64,000 nucleotides of DNA, taken from Neorhizobium sp. NCHU2750 (GTDB taxonomy: Bacteria; Pseudomonadota; Alphaproteobacteria; Rhizobiales; Rhizobiaceae). Both the position numbers and the translations under genes were made by a program. The first letter of the stretch is position 1. Every line of letters starts with the position of its first letter. Below the pieces are notes generated by a model. It searched no databases. It saw only the letters and a list, made by a program, of their open reading frames with translations, and had not been told where the DNA came from. Shown here one piece after another: positions 53,314 to 63,239 of this stretch. The stretch is taken from assembly GCF_003597675.1 (NCBI RefSeq), contig NZ_CP030827.1, forward strand, positions 4,255,397 through 4,319,396. Direction: 5' to 3'.

Positions 53314-54594
53314 ATGCCCTCCGCCGCAGTCAGCCGTCCATTAGAACCCGAAATCAATTTAGCGCCCGCCACCGTCACCAGCGTCCCGCCGTCTGATCCT
53401 CCCAAGCAATATCTGACGCGCGGGACCTCCGCATACCGCAAGGCGAGCTTTGCGCTCTTCCTCTCCGGTTACTCGACCTTCGCGCTGCTTTATTGCGTGC
53501 AGCCGCTGATGCCGATCTTCTCCCGTGAATTCAGCGTCAGCCCCGCCGTCAGCTCATTGTCGCTATCGCTCTCGACCGGCTTGCTCGCGGTGGCCATCTT
53601 CTGCGCCGCCGCCGTTTCCGAACGGTTCGGCCGCCGCAGCCTGATGTTCTGTTCGCTGATGGGCGCATCGCTCTGCACACTCGCCTGTGCCCTCATGCCC
53701 AGCTGGACGCTCATCCTCGTCATCCGGGCGCTGGAAGGCCTGTTGCTCGGCGGTGTCCCTGCCGTTGCCATGGCCTATCTGTCGGAAGAGATCGACCCGA
53801 AGGGCATCGGTGCTGCCATGGGCCTCTATATCGCCGGCAATGCGCTGGGCGGCATGTCGGGCCGGGTCTTCACCGGCATACTGGCGGAGTTCCTCTCCTG
53901 GCGGGTTGCTCTGGGCGTGATCGCCGTCTTCGGCATTGCCGCCGCGATCGGCTTTTTCACCCTCCTGCCGCCCTCGCGCAATTTTTCGCCGCGCCGGTCC
54001 AATATCAGCTACCACGTCTCGGCTTGGCTCGGTCATGTCAGCCAGAGCGCGCTGGCACTGCTCTTCATCATCGGCTTCCTGCTGATGGGCTCCTTCGTGA
54101 CGATCTATAACTATGCCGGCTTCCGGCTGGTCGCCGCGCCCTACTATCTCAACCAGACCGAACTCGGCCTGATCTTCACCGCCTATCTGTTCGGTGTCGG
54201 TTCGTCCTGGGTCGGCGGCACGCTGAGCGACCGCTTCGGCCGCTATCCGGTGATGATGGCGGGTGTCATTCTGATGTTTGCCGGTGTTCTCACCACGTTG
54301 GCTTCCTCGCTGGTGCTCATCATTCTCGGCGTCGCCATGTTGACGGCCGGTTTCTTCATGGCCCATGCGGTGGTGAGCGCCCTGATCGGGCGCCTGGCCC
54401 GCGGCAACAAGGGCCATGCCTCGGCACTCTACCTGCTCTGCTACTATCTCGGCTCCAGCATTGCCGGTTCCGTCGGTGGCAAGTTCTGGAGCGCCGGTGG
54501 CTGGTCGGCGGTTATCACCTTCACCGGTATCATGCTGGCTCTGGCCCTGGTTGCCGGCCAGACCTCCTATTTCATCAGCCGCCGAGCTGCCTGA
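53314..54594 (+). CDS. MFS transporter (YnfM-like)
   Basis: The 426-residue membrane protein has about 12 hydrophobic segments, with the MFS motif RFGRRSLM-type loop near residue 105, and SDRFGRYPVMM in the second half. The N-terminus is an unusual hydrophilic stretch of some 45 residues rich in Pro/Ser. It resembles the YnfM/YbfB drug or aromatic exporter group. Divergent LysR gene suggests inducible efflux. Confidence 0.9.
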   Translation: MPSAAVSRPLEPEINLAPATVTSVPPSDPPKQYLTRGTSAYRKASFALFLSGYSTFALLYCVQPLMPIFSREFSVSPAVSSLSLSLSTGLLAVAIFCAAAVSERFGRRSLMFCSLMGASLCTLACALMPSWTLILVIRALEGLLLGGVPAVAMAYLSEEIDPKGIGAAMGLYIAGNALGGMSGRVFTGILAEFLSWRVALGVIAVFGIAAAIGFFTLLPPSRNFSPRRSNISYHVSAWLGHVSQSALALLFIIGFLLMGSFVTIYNYAGFRLVAAPYYLNQTELGLIFTAYLFGVGSSWVGGTLSDRFGRYPVMMAGVILMFAGVLTTLASSLVLIILGVAMLTAGFFMAHAVVSALIGRLARGNKGHASALYLLCYYLGSSIAGSVGGKFWSAGGWSAVITFTGIMLALALVAGQTSYFISRRAA

Positions 54595-54603
54595 AAAACC
54601 TCT

Positions 54604-55401
54604 CTAACCCTTCGCCTGGCCCGAACTCACGGCCGGGCGAGGGGGCTGAACAGGCTGGGTGACCAGCCTGAACTCGGTCATTTCCTTTTCGCTGAGATAG
54701 TAGAGCCGGTCCGGCGGCGTCTCCAGCGCATGCAACCAAAGGCCGGGACCGATCCCCATCTGCTGGAGAAACTTGGCAATGCGCGCCGTCGTCGACTGGA
54801 CGTTCGACATGGCCTGTTTCGCCGAAGGCCGCTCACGGCTGCCGTTGAATACCTGGTGCACGCCGATGATCGCGTCCTTTTCCGCCATGCGCTGAACGCC
54901 ACCGGCAAGAACGATCGGGCAGGACGAGGCGCAGAGCGCCCTTGCCGCAACCTTTGTCGAGAGCTTCTTCTCCCGGATCAGTGCCGCCATGGAAAGCGCG
55001 TCGTCCACCGAACCGCCCGGAGAATCGAGCTGCACGGTCTTCACATATTCGCCGCGCGCCTCGATCTCCCTGGCAAAGCGTGCGCCGGCGCCCGGATCTA
55101 TCGTGCCCTCTGCCATCAGCACTCCGCCGGGGTCGAGCTCGAACGTCATCTTCTGCCGCAGAACCTCGCCGGAGCTTGCGGGCTCGACGGGCGGCGACGC
55201 GGGGCGCCCGTCCGTCAGCGCCGGCGGCAATACCGGCTCGCCGTCATGCAGCGGGTCGATATCCGGCATCGAGGCCTCGGTCGTCAGCATTTCCCGCAGA
55301 TCGACCACGACAAATGTAATGGACGCAGCCAGCAGCGCATAGAACACGCCGCGCATCACCACTCCGTCATCGATGCGGCGGATCACCTCAGCGATCGTCA
55401 T
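54604..55401 (-). CDS. Membrane-anchored ClpP/crotonase-fold serine protease-like protein
   Basis: The 265-residue protein has one N-terminal membrane segment (about 18-38) and a Pro-rich linker. A ClpP-like domain follows: QLDSPGGSVDDALSMAALIR, RALCASSCPIVLAGG with S159/S160 at the nucleophile turn and flanking C157 and C161, and GVHQVF with H182 as the base. This is the pattern of predicted periplasmic Clp-like proteins (COG3904). The two cysteines could form a disulfide outside the cytoplasm. It overlaps its upstream partner by 14 bases, so the two are co-expressed. The substrate is unknown. Confidence 0.85.
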   Translation of the reverse strand: MTIAEVIRRIDDGVVMRGVFYALLAASITFVVVDLREMLTTEASMPDIDPLHDGEPVLPPALTDGRPASPPVEPASSGEVLRQKMTFELDPGGVLMAEGTIDPGAGARFAREIEARGEYVKTVQLDSPGGSVDDALSMAALIREKKLSTKVAARALCASSCPIVLAGGVQRMAEKDAIIGVHQVFNGSRERPSAKQAMSNVQSTTARIAKFLQQMGIGPGLWLHALETPPDRLYYLSEKEMTEFRLVTQPVQPPRPAVSSGQAKG

Positions 55402-56773
55402 GCAGCCGGTCCCGGCGTGAGCGGGTATCGATCGTGGTGATATTGTTGGGTTCGTCCGGGCTGCCGTTACCCTCGGCTATTGCCGGCTCGGTATCGGCCT
55501 GCGCGCGTGGTCCCGCTCCGGGCTCTTTCTGCTCGACGACACGTTCCGTTTGATCGTCAGCCCTGGCGAAGGCTTCGAGATCGACGCCGTTGGCGGCAAG
55601 TGTCCGCTGGATTTCCATCGCTCTCAGAAGCTCCGCAGCGGTGATACGCTCGGCAAAGGGCAGCTTCTCCTCTTGCCGGCGGATCGCCGCATGGACGACG
55701 GCCAGGATGAAGACCAGCACGCCGGGCAGAAGATCGATCGAGATCGCACCGGCCCAGGCAGGGATGAAGTCCTGCGCATAACGCAGCACCGCTTCCGCCG
55801 AAGACAGCGGCACGAAGCGCCGCTCGGCCACCGGCGGGTTGGAGAGGATCTCGTCAGCCGCCTTGGCCAGCGCCTTGGATTGCGCTGCAACCGAAGTGCG
55901 GATCGTCGCCATCACCTGATCCTGCCGGTTGACGAGATTGGCATCGGTGCCGTCGGCCACCGGCGCGATGAAGCCGAGCGACAGGTCGTCGGCCGCGCGG
56001 CGGATCGATGGTGCGATGGACGTCTGGGCAAGCGACGTGATGACGCCGGTGAGTGCCACAGCCTCGTTGGCAAACTGGTCGGAGCGCGGTGCGACGAGAC
56101 CGGGCGCAGAGACGAGCGACCGCATCGTCTCCAGCCGTTTCTGCCCCTGTTCGAACAGCTCGGTCACCTGCTCGCGCGAGGCGTTGATGCCGTTTTCCAG
56201 GTCTTTCATCTGGTCGGACATCTGGCTCAGCAACTGCACGACGCTGCCAGAGCCATTGGTCCCCGTCAGCGCCCCAGACTGGCGCTCGACGGCGGCAAGC
56301 TGGGCAAACCGCTCGCCGGCCCGCTGGATATCCGGCAGCAGGCTCTGCGCGGCAAGCGCATTCTGGTGGGCGCGGTCGAGATCGGCCGTATAATCCTCGA
56401 CCGTTTCGGCAAGATGCTGCTCGACGGCGGCCGAGCCGGCAAGGGCGGCGGCATTCAGCCAGCTCGACATCGCCATGATCATCGCCGCTCCCGCAGCCAT
56501 GACGCAAAGCATTGCCGCGCGGCCGGTATGGGAGGTCACATGCGGATAGAACCGCGCCATGTAGGACCAGAAGGCGTAGATGCCGACAGACACCGATGCG
56601 GAATAGATGATCGCGGCGAAAAAGACCGCAGTCGGCGAGCCGTCTAGAAGCGAGCGAACCCCGAGATAGGTATAGACGCCGGAGGCGAGCGCCAGAACGG
56701 CAAGCGCGAAACGGGTCATGGTTTCGACGGCGGCGATACCGTCATTCAGCCGCTGCGAAGCGCCAAGCGCCAT
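55388..56773 (-). CDS. Membrane protein with long coiled-coil segment
   Basis: The 461-residue protein has three N-terminal hydrophobic segments (about 20-42, 50-72 and 84-105). A long helical, Gln/Glu/Ala-rich middle (about 115-300, for example LLSQMSDQMKDLENGI) looks like a coiled coil. A fourth segment follows (LLPGVLVFILAVVHAAI), then a charged C-tail with ITAAELLRAMEIQRTLAANG. I do not recognise a named family. Its gene overlaps the ClpP-like protease gene by 14 bases and precedes it, so the products probably act together at the inner membrane. The ATG at 56773 is chosen since upstream in-frame sequence reads into the next gene's region as noise. Confidence 0.8.
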   Translation of the reverse strand: MALGASQRLNDGIAAVETMTRFALAVLALASGVYTYLGVRSLLDGSPTAVFFAAIIYSASVSVGIYAFWSYMARFYPHVTSHTGRAAMLCVMAAGAAMIMAMSSWLNAAALAGSAAVEQHLAETVEDYTADLDRAHQNALAAQSLLPDIQRAGERFAQLAAVERQSGALTGTNGSGSVVQLLSQMSDQMKDLENGINASREQVTELFEQGQKRLETMRSLVSAPGLVAPRSDQFANEAVALTGVITSLAQTSIAPSIRRAADDLSLGFIAPVADGTDANLVNRQDQVMATIRTSVAAQSKALAKAADEILSNPPVAERRFVPLSSAEAVLRYAQDFIPAWAGAISIDLLPGVLVFILAVVHAAIRRQEEKLPFAERITAAELLRAMEIQRTLAANGVDLEAFARADDQTERVVEQKEPGAGPRAQADTEPAIAEGNGSPDEPNNITTIDTRSRRDRLHDDR

Positions 56774-56897
56774 GGGCGATCTCCGAAAGAGGGACCTGTT
56801 CCTCCATGAAGTGATGACGAAGCTGGCGGAATCAAGGCCCGGTTGCGAACATCGAAGAATGCCCGGTACCAGGACTGACCCTGCAGGCAAGGCGTGA

Positions 56898-58460
56898 CTA
56901 AGCCTCGACCCCCTGCATGCCGACGCCGCCGAGCGCGAAAAACCCGTCGATTGCATGGATCGGCGAAATGCCGATCAGCTGTTCAAGGAAGGCATCGGAG
57001 GCGAGTTCCTCCTCGATCGCCTCCACCTCCGCCGACAACGCCCGATCGACGGTATAGAAGGCGGCATGCTTGCGCACCACCTCGTAGATCAGCCCGACAG
57101 CCCCGCCCGGCTGATCGCCGTGAATGTCCATTGCCTGAGCCGCCAGCAGGGCTTCCAGACCGGCAAGACGGCGCAACGCCCTGACCTGCCGTTCGAAACG
57201 CTCGATGACCAGAGGCAGAAAGGCGGCCTCGTCCTCCATGCCGCCGGCAACGACCAGCGACTGCGCCGAGACAGGATTGGTCATCGACAACACGCGGGAG
57301 AAAATGTCGCCGGCAAGCTTGATCACCGGGCCGAAGCCGGTGGCGATGACGCCGGGCGGCACCAGATTGACGGGCAGGTCGCGCCGCTGCCCGTTGCCGA
57401 GCAGGACACAGCGGTTGAAGGAATTGCGCGCTGCATGGGCCATGCAGAGCACCGCCGATTCCATCAGCACGGTGACATCGAGCGGCAGTGATCCGCCGGA
57501 GGTCAGAACCCGCCCGTCGACGATGACCGGATTGTCGTCCGAGCGTCCGGTCGCGGCAAGGATCTTGTGGCCGGCCGACAGCACACTTTCGAAGACGGAA
57601 CCGAACACCTGGGCGATCATCCGGAGGCTGAGTGGATCCTGCACCTGCGTGCCGCTTGGCCATGCCCAGCCCTGCGAGGCGGTCAGCAGCCAGGAGCCGA
57701 TCATCGCCTCGCGCGGCGTGCCCACATGGGTCACGGCAAGCCATGGATCGCGGGAAGCACCCATGGCGCCCGAGGCGGCAAGCCCGGTCGCCAGCAGAAC
57801 CCGCAATGCGCCTGCTGCCGCACGCACCGTCCGGGCGGCAGCGGCAAAGCTGACGGCGTTGACGCTGAGCGAGGCAAGGCTGTCGCGTGGCGCCATCCGC
57901 TGCGGCGCAATGCCGGCCGCCTCGAAAGCCTCCGCCGCGGGCATGCGTCGCCCCTGATAGACGGCCTCGCCGACACCGGTCAGCACCGCGCCGATCTGCC
58001 CCATCAGTCCGATATCCGCGCAACCGATTGAACCGGTGCGCCGCACGATCGGGATCACGTCGGTTCGCAAGAGATCGAGATAGCTCTCGACCAGTTCCGG
58101 CGTGCAGCCGACATAGCCGGAAAGCGCGGTGTTTACTCTCAGCGCGATGGCATTGCGCACGACGGACGTGGGAAACGGCTCGCCGGTGCCGAAATGATGG
58201 GCGCGCACGAGGCCGAGGTTGAACTGGTCGAGTTCGTCATTCGACCAGGCGATATCCTTCATCGCCCCGACGCCGGTCGTCGCGCCATAGACCGGCATGC
58301 CGTCGGCGATCGCCTGCTCCAGCACGGCGCGCGCCGCCCCCACCCGTGCCATGCCGTCAGGATCGGCGGAAACAGTGGCGCGACCATCGCCGATCACCAG
58401 CAGTTCCGCAAACCCGAGCGGCTGGCCGGTGAGTTGGATATGGATCTGCGTCTGCGGCAT
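56898..58460 (-). CDS. Histidine-ammonia-lyase homologue without the MIO triad
   Basis: The 520-residue protein has the aromatic amino acid lyase fold: VYGATTGVG (tyrosine loop, residues 57-65), VRAHHFGTG, QVQDPLSLRMIAQV and GGMEDEA. The cofactor triad Ala-Ser-Gly, normally within GSxGASGDL, is here Cys147-Ala148-Asp149 in RRTGSIGCADIG (codons at 58014-58022). Without the central serine the methylidene-imidazolone cofactor should not form. The NFH-type loop is also changed to SLP. It may be inactive, have another activity, or be a binding protein. No hut operon surrounds it, which argues against ordinary histidine breakdown. The name hutH should not be applied without a test. Confidence 0.88.
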   Translation of the reverse strand: MPQTQIHIQLTGQPLGFAELLVIGDGRATVSADPDGMARVGAARAVLEQAIADGMPVYGATTGVGAMKDIAWSNDELDQFNLGLVRAHHFGTGEPFPTSVVRNAIALRVNTALSGYVGCTPELVESYLDLLRTDVIPIVRRTGSIGCADIGLMGQIGAVLTGVGEAVYQGRRMPAAEAFEAAGIAPQRMAPRDSLASLSVNAVSFAAAARTVRAAAGALRVLLATGLAASGAMGASRDPWLAVTHVGTPREAMIGSWLLTASQGWAWPSGTQVQDPLSLRMIAQVFGSVFESVLSAGHKILAATGRSDDNPVIVDGRVLTSGGSLPLDVTVLMESAVLCMAHAARNSFNRCVLLGNGQRRDLPVNLVPPGVIATGFGPVIKLAGDIFSRVLSMTNPVSAQSLVVAGGMEDEAAFLPLVIERFERQVRALRRLAGLEALLAAQAMDIHGDQPGGAVGLIYEVVRKHAAFYTVDRALSAEVEAIEEELASDAFLEQLIGISPIHAIDGFFALGGVGMQGVEA

Positions 58461-58551
58461 CGGCTTCCTCTTTCAGGCCATGCTACAGTATTGCACTTCA
58501 CCGGGCGCGGGATATCCCAAAAACCGGACAGCCGCGTCGCATGGCAGCCCG

Positions 58552-60111
58552 TCAGTGGGTGATGGCGATATAGAGCAGCGATAGCGCGATGATCCAGAGC
58601 GCCAGTCGGCCATAACGGCTGTGGCGGGCCTCCGCCTTGCCGATCGCCTCTGCCGTCTCCGCGTCGAAACGCAGGCCGTTCTCGCTCATGCTGACCAGTT
58701 CGCGATGCAGCGTCTCGGTCTTCACGGCGATTTCCGGCAGCGCCTCGGCGAGCTTGATTGCAGCCTTGGCGCCATCCTTGAGATCGGAAACGATCCGCTT
58801 CGGACCGAGATTGTCGCGGATCCACTGGCCGACGACCGGCTCCGATGCCTTCCACATGTTGAAGCGCGGATCCAGCATGCGCGAGACGCCTTCGACCACG
58901 ACCATCGTCTTCTGCAGCAGGACCAGTTCCGGTCGTGCCTGCATTTCGAAAAGGTCGGTCACCTCGAAGAGCAATGCCAGAAGCCGCGCCATAGAGATCG
59001 TCTCGGCCGGCTGGCCATGGATCGGTTCGCCGATCGCCCGGATCGCCTGGGCGAAGGCCGCAACGTCGTGATGGCCCGGTACGTAGCCGGCTTCGAAATG
59101 CACTTCGGCAACCCGCATGTAATCGCGGGTGATGAAGCCGAACAGGATTTCGGCGAGGAAACGCCGTTCCTTCTTGCCCAGCCGCCCGGTAATGCCCATG
59201 TCGACGGCGACGATCGTGCCGCCATGCTCGACGAACAGGTTGCCCGGATGCATGTCCGCATGGAAGAAGCCATCGCGCAACGTGTGCCGGAGAAATGACT
59301 GGATCAGTGTTTCGGCAAGCTTGTCGAGATCGTGGCCGGCGGCACGCAGACCGGCGATATCGTTCATCTTGACGCCGTCGATCCATTCCATGGTGATGAC
59401 GTCGCGGCCGGTCCGCTCCCAGTCGACGGTCGGCACGCGAAAGCCGGGATCGTCCTTGGTGTTCTCGGCGATTTCGGAAAGGGCGGCGGCCTCAAGCCGC
59501 AGATCCATCTCCATCTTGGTCGTCTGCTCGAGCGTACGGGTAACCTCGACCGGCTTCAGCCGCCGGCTGGAGGGGATGAAACGCTCCTGCAGATGCGAAA
59601 GAAGGTATTGCCCCTCGATATCGTGGGCAAACCGCTGTCTCACACCGGGGCGCACCACCTTGACCGCCACCTTGCGGCCATCGACCAGGCAGGGATGTAC
59701 CTGCGCGATCGAGGCGGCGGCGATCGGTTCGCCGAAATCCGCGTAGAGTTCGTCGACCTTGCGACCAAGCGAGGCCTCGATGGCACTGCGGGCTGCAGTG
59801 GTCGGGAAAAACGACATGCGGTCCTGGAGCAGCGCCAGATCGACCGCCCAGTCGACGCCGACCACATCCGGACGCGTCGCAAGAAACTGGCCGATCTTCA
59901 CATAGGAAGGTCCCAGCCGGTCGACGGCGCGTGCCAGCCGCTCGCTGCGCTTCTGCTTCAGTGCCCGCTTGCTGGCAAACGGCTGCATCAGCGATTTCAT
60001 CAATCCGACGAACGCGGGAAGGCCATCGGTCGGCATGTCCGATACCACGCCTTCGCGGACAAGGACCCAGCCGACGCGGGCGAGCCGGAAATAGGCGCCA
60101 ATCGTGCTCAT
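58552..60111 (-). CDS. ubiB: UbiB-family ubiquinone biosynthesis protein kinase-like ATPase
   Basis: The 519-residue protein has the ABC1/ADCK features: the KxGQ motif in SYVKIGQFLATRPD, the Ala-rich AAASIAQVH loop, VAVKVVRPG, and MEWIDGVKM. A C-terminal hydrophobic anchor is LALWIIALSLLYIAI. It supports ubiquinone synthesis by an ATPase/kinase-like role. The ATG at 60111 follows the ubiE stop by 4 bases, so the two are co-transcribed. The normal neighbour coaBC is displaced. Confidence 0.95.
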   Translation of the reverse strand: MSTIGAYFRLARVGWVLVREGVVSDMPTDGLPAFVGLMKSLMQPFASKRALKQKRSERLARAVDRLGPSYVKIGQFLATRPDVVGVDWAVDLALLQDRMSFFPTTAARSAIEASLGRKVDELYADFGEPIAAASIAQVHPCLVDGRKVAVKVVRPGVRQRFAHDIEGQYLLSHLQERFIPSSRRLKPVEVTRTLEQTTKMEMDLRLEAAALSEIAENTKDDPGFRVPTVDWERTGRDVITMEWIDGVKMNDIAGLRAAGHDLDKLAETLIQSFLRHTLRDGFFHADMHPGNLFVEHGGTIVAVDMGITGRLGKKERRFLAEILFGFITRDYMRVAEVHFEAGYVPGHHDVAAFAQAIRAIGEPIHGQPAETISMARLLALLFEVTDLFEMQARPELVLLQKTMVVVEGVSRMLDPRFNMWKASEPVVGQWIRDNLGPKRIVSDLKDGAKAAIKLAEALPEIAVKTETLHRELVSMSENGLRFDAETAEAIGKAEARHSRYGRLALWIIALSLLYIAITH

Positions 60112-60115
60112 GCGG

Positions 60116-60892
60116 TCAGAGTTTCCAGCCGGAATGCAGGGCGGCAATGCCACCGGTATAGTTCGTGTAGTTCACGCGCGAGAAACCGGCAGCGCGGATC
60201 ATCGTCGCGAAACTTTCCTGGTTGGGAAACTTGCGGATCGATTCCACCAGATACTGGTAGGGTTCCGCATCGCCGGTGATCATCCTGCCGAATTGCGGGA
60301 TCGCCTTGAACGACCATTCTTCATAGATCTTGTCGAGCAGCGGCATGTCGACTTCGGAAAATTCGAGCACCAGCAGGCGTCCGCCGCGCTTCAGCACCCG
60401 ATAGGCTTCCGACAGCGCGACATCGATGCGCGGCACGTTGCGGATGCCGAAGGCGATCGTATAGGCGTCGAAGGAATTGTTCTCGAAGGGAAGCGATTCC
60501 GCATTCGCCTCGACGAAATCGAGATTGTCGGAAAGCTTCTTCTTGGCGGCGCGCTCGGCGCCGACGGCAAGCATCGAGCCGTTGATGTCGAGCACGGTCG
60601 TATGCGCCTTGCGCCCCGAAGCCTCGACGATGCGAAACGCGATGTCGCCGGTGCCGCCGGCAACGTCGAGCGTCCGGTAACCCTCTTCCTTGCGTGGCGA
60701 GAGCGCTGCGATCATCGCATCCTTCCACACCCGGTGCATGCCGGCCGACATCACGTCGTTCATGATGTCGTAGCGCTTGGCCACCTTGTGAAAGACGTCG
60801 TTGACCAGTCCCTGCTTTTCTCCGTCGGCCACCTGTCGGAAGCCGTAGGAGGTTTCCATTCCGCCTTCGGCGCCGGTTCGGGCTTCGGTCAT
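60116..60892 (-). CDS. ubiE: Ubiquinone/menaquinone C-methyltransferase
   Basis: The 258-residue SAM-dependent enzyme C-methylates the quinone ring. Motifs include [14 protein letters not shown], the SAM loop [24 protein letters not shown] and the late [12 protein letters not shown]. Start, length and the downstream ubiB fit the rhizobial arrangement. It is divergent from mutM over 152 bases. Confidence 0.96.
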   Translation of the reverse strand: MTEARTGAEGGMETSYGFRQVADGEKQGLVNDVFHKVAKRYDIMNDVMSAGMHRVWKDAMIAALSPRKEEGYRTLDVAGGTGDIAFRIVEASGRKAHTTVLDINGSMLAVGAERAAKKKLSDNLDFVEANAESLPFENNSFDAYTIAFGIRNVPRIDVALSEAYRVLKRGGRLLVLEFSEVDMPLLDKIYEEWSFKAIPQFGRMITGDAEPYQYLVESIRKFPNQESFATMIRAAGFSRVNYTNYTGGIAALHSGWKL

Positions 60893-61044
60893 CGACTGCT
60901 CCTTGATGTCTTCTCTTCAGCCGGCCGACCGTAGCGAAAAGGATTGTCGATCGCTATCTGGTGGATGGCTTGATGGATGAATTGTAATGTCAGTCCGGTC
61001 TATAGATCACCGGCGCCGTTGTTGAAACAGGAAGTTAGGTATCA

Positions 61045-61953
61045 ATGCCCGAATTGCCAGAGGTGGAAACAGTCAGACGCGGGCTTGCTCCCACGATGGA
61101 GGGGGCAACCGTCACGAGGCTGGATCTCAATCGCCCCGATCTCAGGTTTCCGTTCCCGGATGCCTTTGCCGAAAGGGTTGCCGGCCGCCGCATCGTTTCG
61201 CTCGGGCGACGGGCGAAATACCTGCTCATCGACTTCGAGGACGATCTGACGCTGATCAGCCATCTCGGCATGTCCGGCTCCTTCCGCATAGAGGAAGAGC
61301 TGCAGGGCGATTTTCATCACCCCCGTTCCAAGGATGCCAGGCACGACCACGTCGTTATTCATCTTGAAGGCGGGTATCTTGATGGAGGGATGGTCGATGG
61401 CAAGCCAGGGCCGCGCAAGGTGATCTATAATGATCCGCGCCGTTTCGGCTTCATGCATCTGTGGAAGCGCAGTGAACTCGATCTTTACCCGGCCTTTGCC
61501 GAACTGGGCCCGGAGCCGACCGGCAACGCCCTGAATGCCGATTATCTCGCCGAACGCCTGCGCGGAAAGAGCCAGCCGCTCAAGGGCGCGCTGCTCGACC
61601 AGACGGTCATTGCCGGTCTTGGCAATATCTATGTCTGCGAGGCGCTGTGGCGCTCGCATCTGTCACCGAAGCGCCAGTCCGGCACGCTGGTCACCCCCGG
61701 CGGCAAGCCCAGGAAGGAATTGCTGCGATTGACCGATGCGATCCGCGCGGTCATCGCCGATGCGATTGCTGCCGGCGGATCGTCGCTGCGTGACCATATC
61801 CAGACGGATGGCTCGCTCGGATATTTCCAGCATTCCTTCTCCGTCTATGATCGTGAGGGCGGTGCTTGCCGCTCACCCGGCTGCAACGGTACGGTTGACC
61901 GCATAACCCAGTCGGGCAGGTCGACCTTCTTTTGCGCCGCCTGCCAGAAATAG
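61045..61953 (+). CDS. mutM: Formamidopyrimidine-DNA glycosylase
   Basis: The 302-residue repair enzyme removes 8-oxoguanine and formamidopyrimidines. P2 and E3 in [14 protein letters not shown] form the catalytic N-terminus, and the C-terminal zinc finger reads C-x4-C...C-x2-C (CRSPGC then CAACQ). The helix-two-turn-helix is present. It is longer than the E. coli enzyme by an insert near residues 85-120, common in rhizobia. echA follows after 13 bases. Confidence 0.96.
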   Translation: MPELPEVETVRRGLAPTMEGATVTRLDLNRPDLRFPFPDAFAERVAGRRIVSLGRRAKYLLIDFEDDLTLISHLGMSGSFRIEEELQGDFHHPRSKDARHDHVVIHLEGGYLDGGMVDGKPGPRKVIYNDPRRFGFMHLWKRSELDLYPAFAELGPEPTGNALNADYLAERLRGKSQPLKGALLDQTVIAGLGNIYVCEALWRSHLSPKRQSGTLVTPGGKPRKELLRLTDAIRAVIADAIAAGGSSLRDHIQTDGSLGYFQHSFSVYDREGGACRSPGCNGTVDRITQSGRSTFFCAACQK

Positions 61954-61966
61954 CGAGGAGACACCG

Positions 61967-62752
61967 GTGAGCCATCAAGCCGACTATGAAACGATCCTGA
62001 CGGAAACCCGGGGCGCGGTGGCGATCATCACGCTGAACCGCCCCAAGGCCCTCAACGCGCTGAACTCGACCGTGATGGCCGAGCTGACCGCAGCTCTTGC
62101 CGCCTATGACAAAGATGAGGGGGTTGCCGCCGTTATCCTGACAGGGTCGGAAAAGGCCTTTGCCGCCGGCGCCGACATCAAGGAAATGCAGTCGCTCGAC
62201 TTCGCCGACGCCTATCTGGGAGACTTCATCTCGGGATGGGATGCGGTGGCATCCTTCCGCAAGCCGCTGATTGCCGCCGTATCGGGCTTCGCACTTGGCG
62301 GCGGCTGCGAGCTTGCGATGATGTGCGATTTCATCATCGCCGCAGATACGGCAAAGTTCGGCCAGCCGGAAATTACCCTCGGCATCATTCCCGGCATGGG
62401 CGGCTCGCAGCGCCTGGCGCGTGCCGTCGGCAAGGCCAAGGCGATGGATATGGTCCTGACAGGCCGGATGATGGATATGGCGGAGGCGGAACGTACAGGA
62501 CTCGTATCGCGTGTGGTCGAGGCCGAAAAATTGATGGATGAGGCTCTCTCTGCAGCAACGAAGATCGCAGGTCATTCGCGCACTTCGGTTCTGATGGCCA
62601 AGGAGGCGGTCAACCGGTCATTCGAGGGTACGCTTGCGGAAGGCCTGCGTTTCGAGCGGCGGCTGTTCCAGTCGCTGTTTGCCACTGCCGACCAGAAGGA
62701 AGGCATGGCCGCTTTCGTCGAAAAGCGCAAACCCGCCTTTTCCAACCGCTAA
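61967..62752 (+). CDS. echA: Enoyl-CoA hydratase
   Basis: The 261-residue crotonase-fold enzyme adds water to enoyl-CoA in fatty-acid oxidation. [14 protein letters not shown], the oxyanion loop [24 protein letters not shown] and [15 protein letters not shown] contain the two catalytic glutamates. The start is GTG at 61967. It sits between mutM and rpsT as in other rhizobia. Confidence 0.95.
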   Translation: MSHQADYETILTETRGAVAIITLNRPKALNALNSTVMAELTAALAAYDKDEGVAAVILTGSEKAFAAGADIKEMQSLDFADAYLGDFISGWDAVASFRKPLIAAVSGFALGGGCELAMMCDFIIAADTAKFGQPEITLGIIPGMGGSQRLARAVGKAKAMDMVLTGRMMDMAEAERTGLVSRVVEAEKLMDEALSAATKIAGHSRTSVLMAKEAVNRSFEGTLAEGLRFERRLFQSLFATADQKEGMAAFVEKRKPAFSNR

Positions 62753-62768
62753 CTGCTGAAAAAGCGCG

Positions 62769-62797
62769 TTGACGGGGGCGGGTATTCCGGCTATATG
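62769..62797 (+). promoter_or_regulatory. Housekeeping sigma promoter of rpsT
   Basis: TTGACG (62769-62774) and TATATG (62792-62797) are spaced by 17 bases, a near-consensus vegetative promoter. The leader to the rpsT ATG is about 115 bases, long enough for regulation. Confidence 0.82.
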
Positions 62798-62919
62798 CCC
62801 GCCCACAGTTGGGAAAGCCTCTTCACGGCTTCCTCTATTGCTCCCGAATTGCTGGATGATGGGTCGCAGGACCGGCGGCAACGGTGGAGTGTTGGTTCGA
62901 ATTCGTAGAGAGGCATGAA

Positions 62920-63186
62920 ATGGCCAATACAACTTCGGCGAAAAAGGCGACCCGCAAGATCGCTCGCCGTACCGCAGTCAACAAGGCTCGCCGTTCGCGC
63001 GTCCGTGGCTTCATCCGCAAGGTTGAAGAAGCGATCGCAACCGGTGACGTCTCCGTTGCTGCCGCTGCACTCAAGGCTGCCCAGCCGGAGATTGCCCGCG
63101 CTGCTACCAAGGGCGTCCTTCACAGCAACACGGCATCCCGCAAGGTGTCCCGTCTTGCTGCCCGTGTGAAGGCTCTGTCCGCCTAA
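62920..63186 (+). CDS. rpsT: 30S ribosomal protein S20
   Basis: The 88-residue basic protein starts [21 protein letters not shown] and ends [14 protein letters not shown], the S20 pattern of three long helices on 16S rRNA. The ATG at 62920 is the family start; in-frame sequence before it is leader. A strong promoter and terminator bound the gene. In this bacterial group the next gene is usually dnaA. Confidence 0.98.
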   Translation: MANTTSAKKATRKIARRTAVNKARRSRVRGFIRKVEEAIATGDVSVAAAALKAAQPEIARAATKGVLHSNTASRKVSRLAARVKALSA

Positions 63187-63213
63187 GCCGGCTAACAATT
63201 TTAGACTTTTCTG

Positions 63214-63239
63214 AAAGCCTGGTCTCGCGACCGGGCTTT
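63214..63239 (+). terminator. rpsT terminator
   Basis: An 11-bp stem with one T-G pair (63214-63224 with 63229-63239) and a 4-base loop lies 27 bases after the rpsT stop, ending in TTTCT. Confidence 0.88.

Noticed and set aside
56898..58460. Plain hutH annotation
   Set aside because: The cofactor triad is missing and no hut genes are nearby, so the enzymatic name is not supported.
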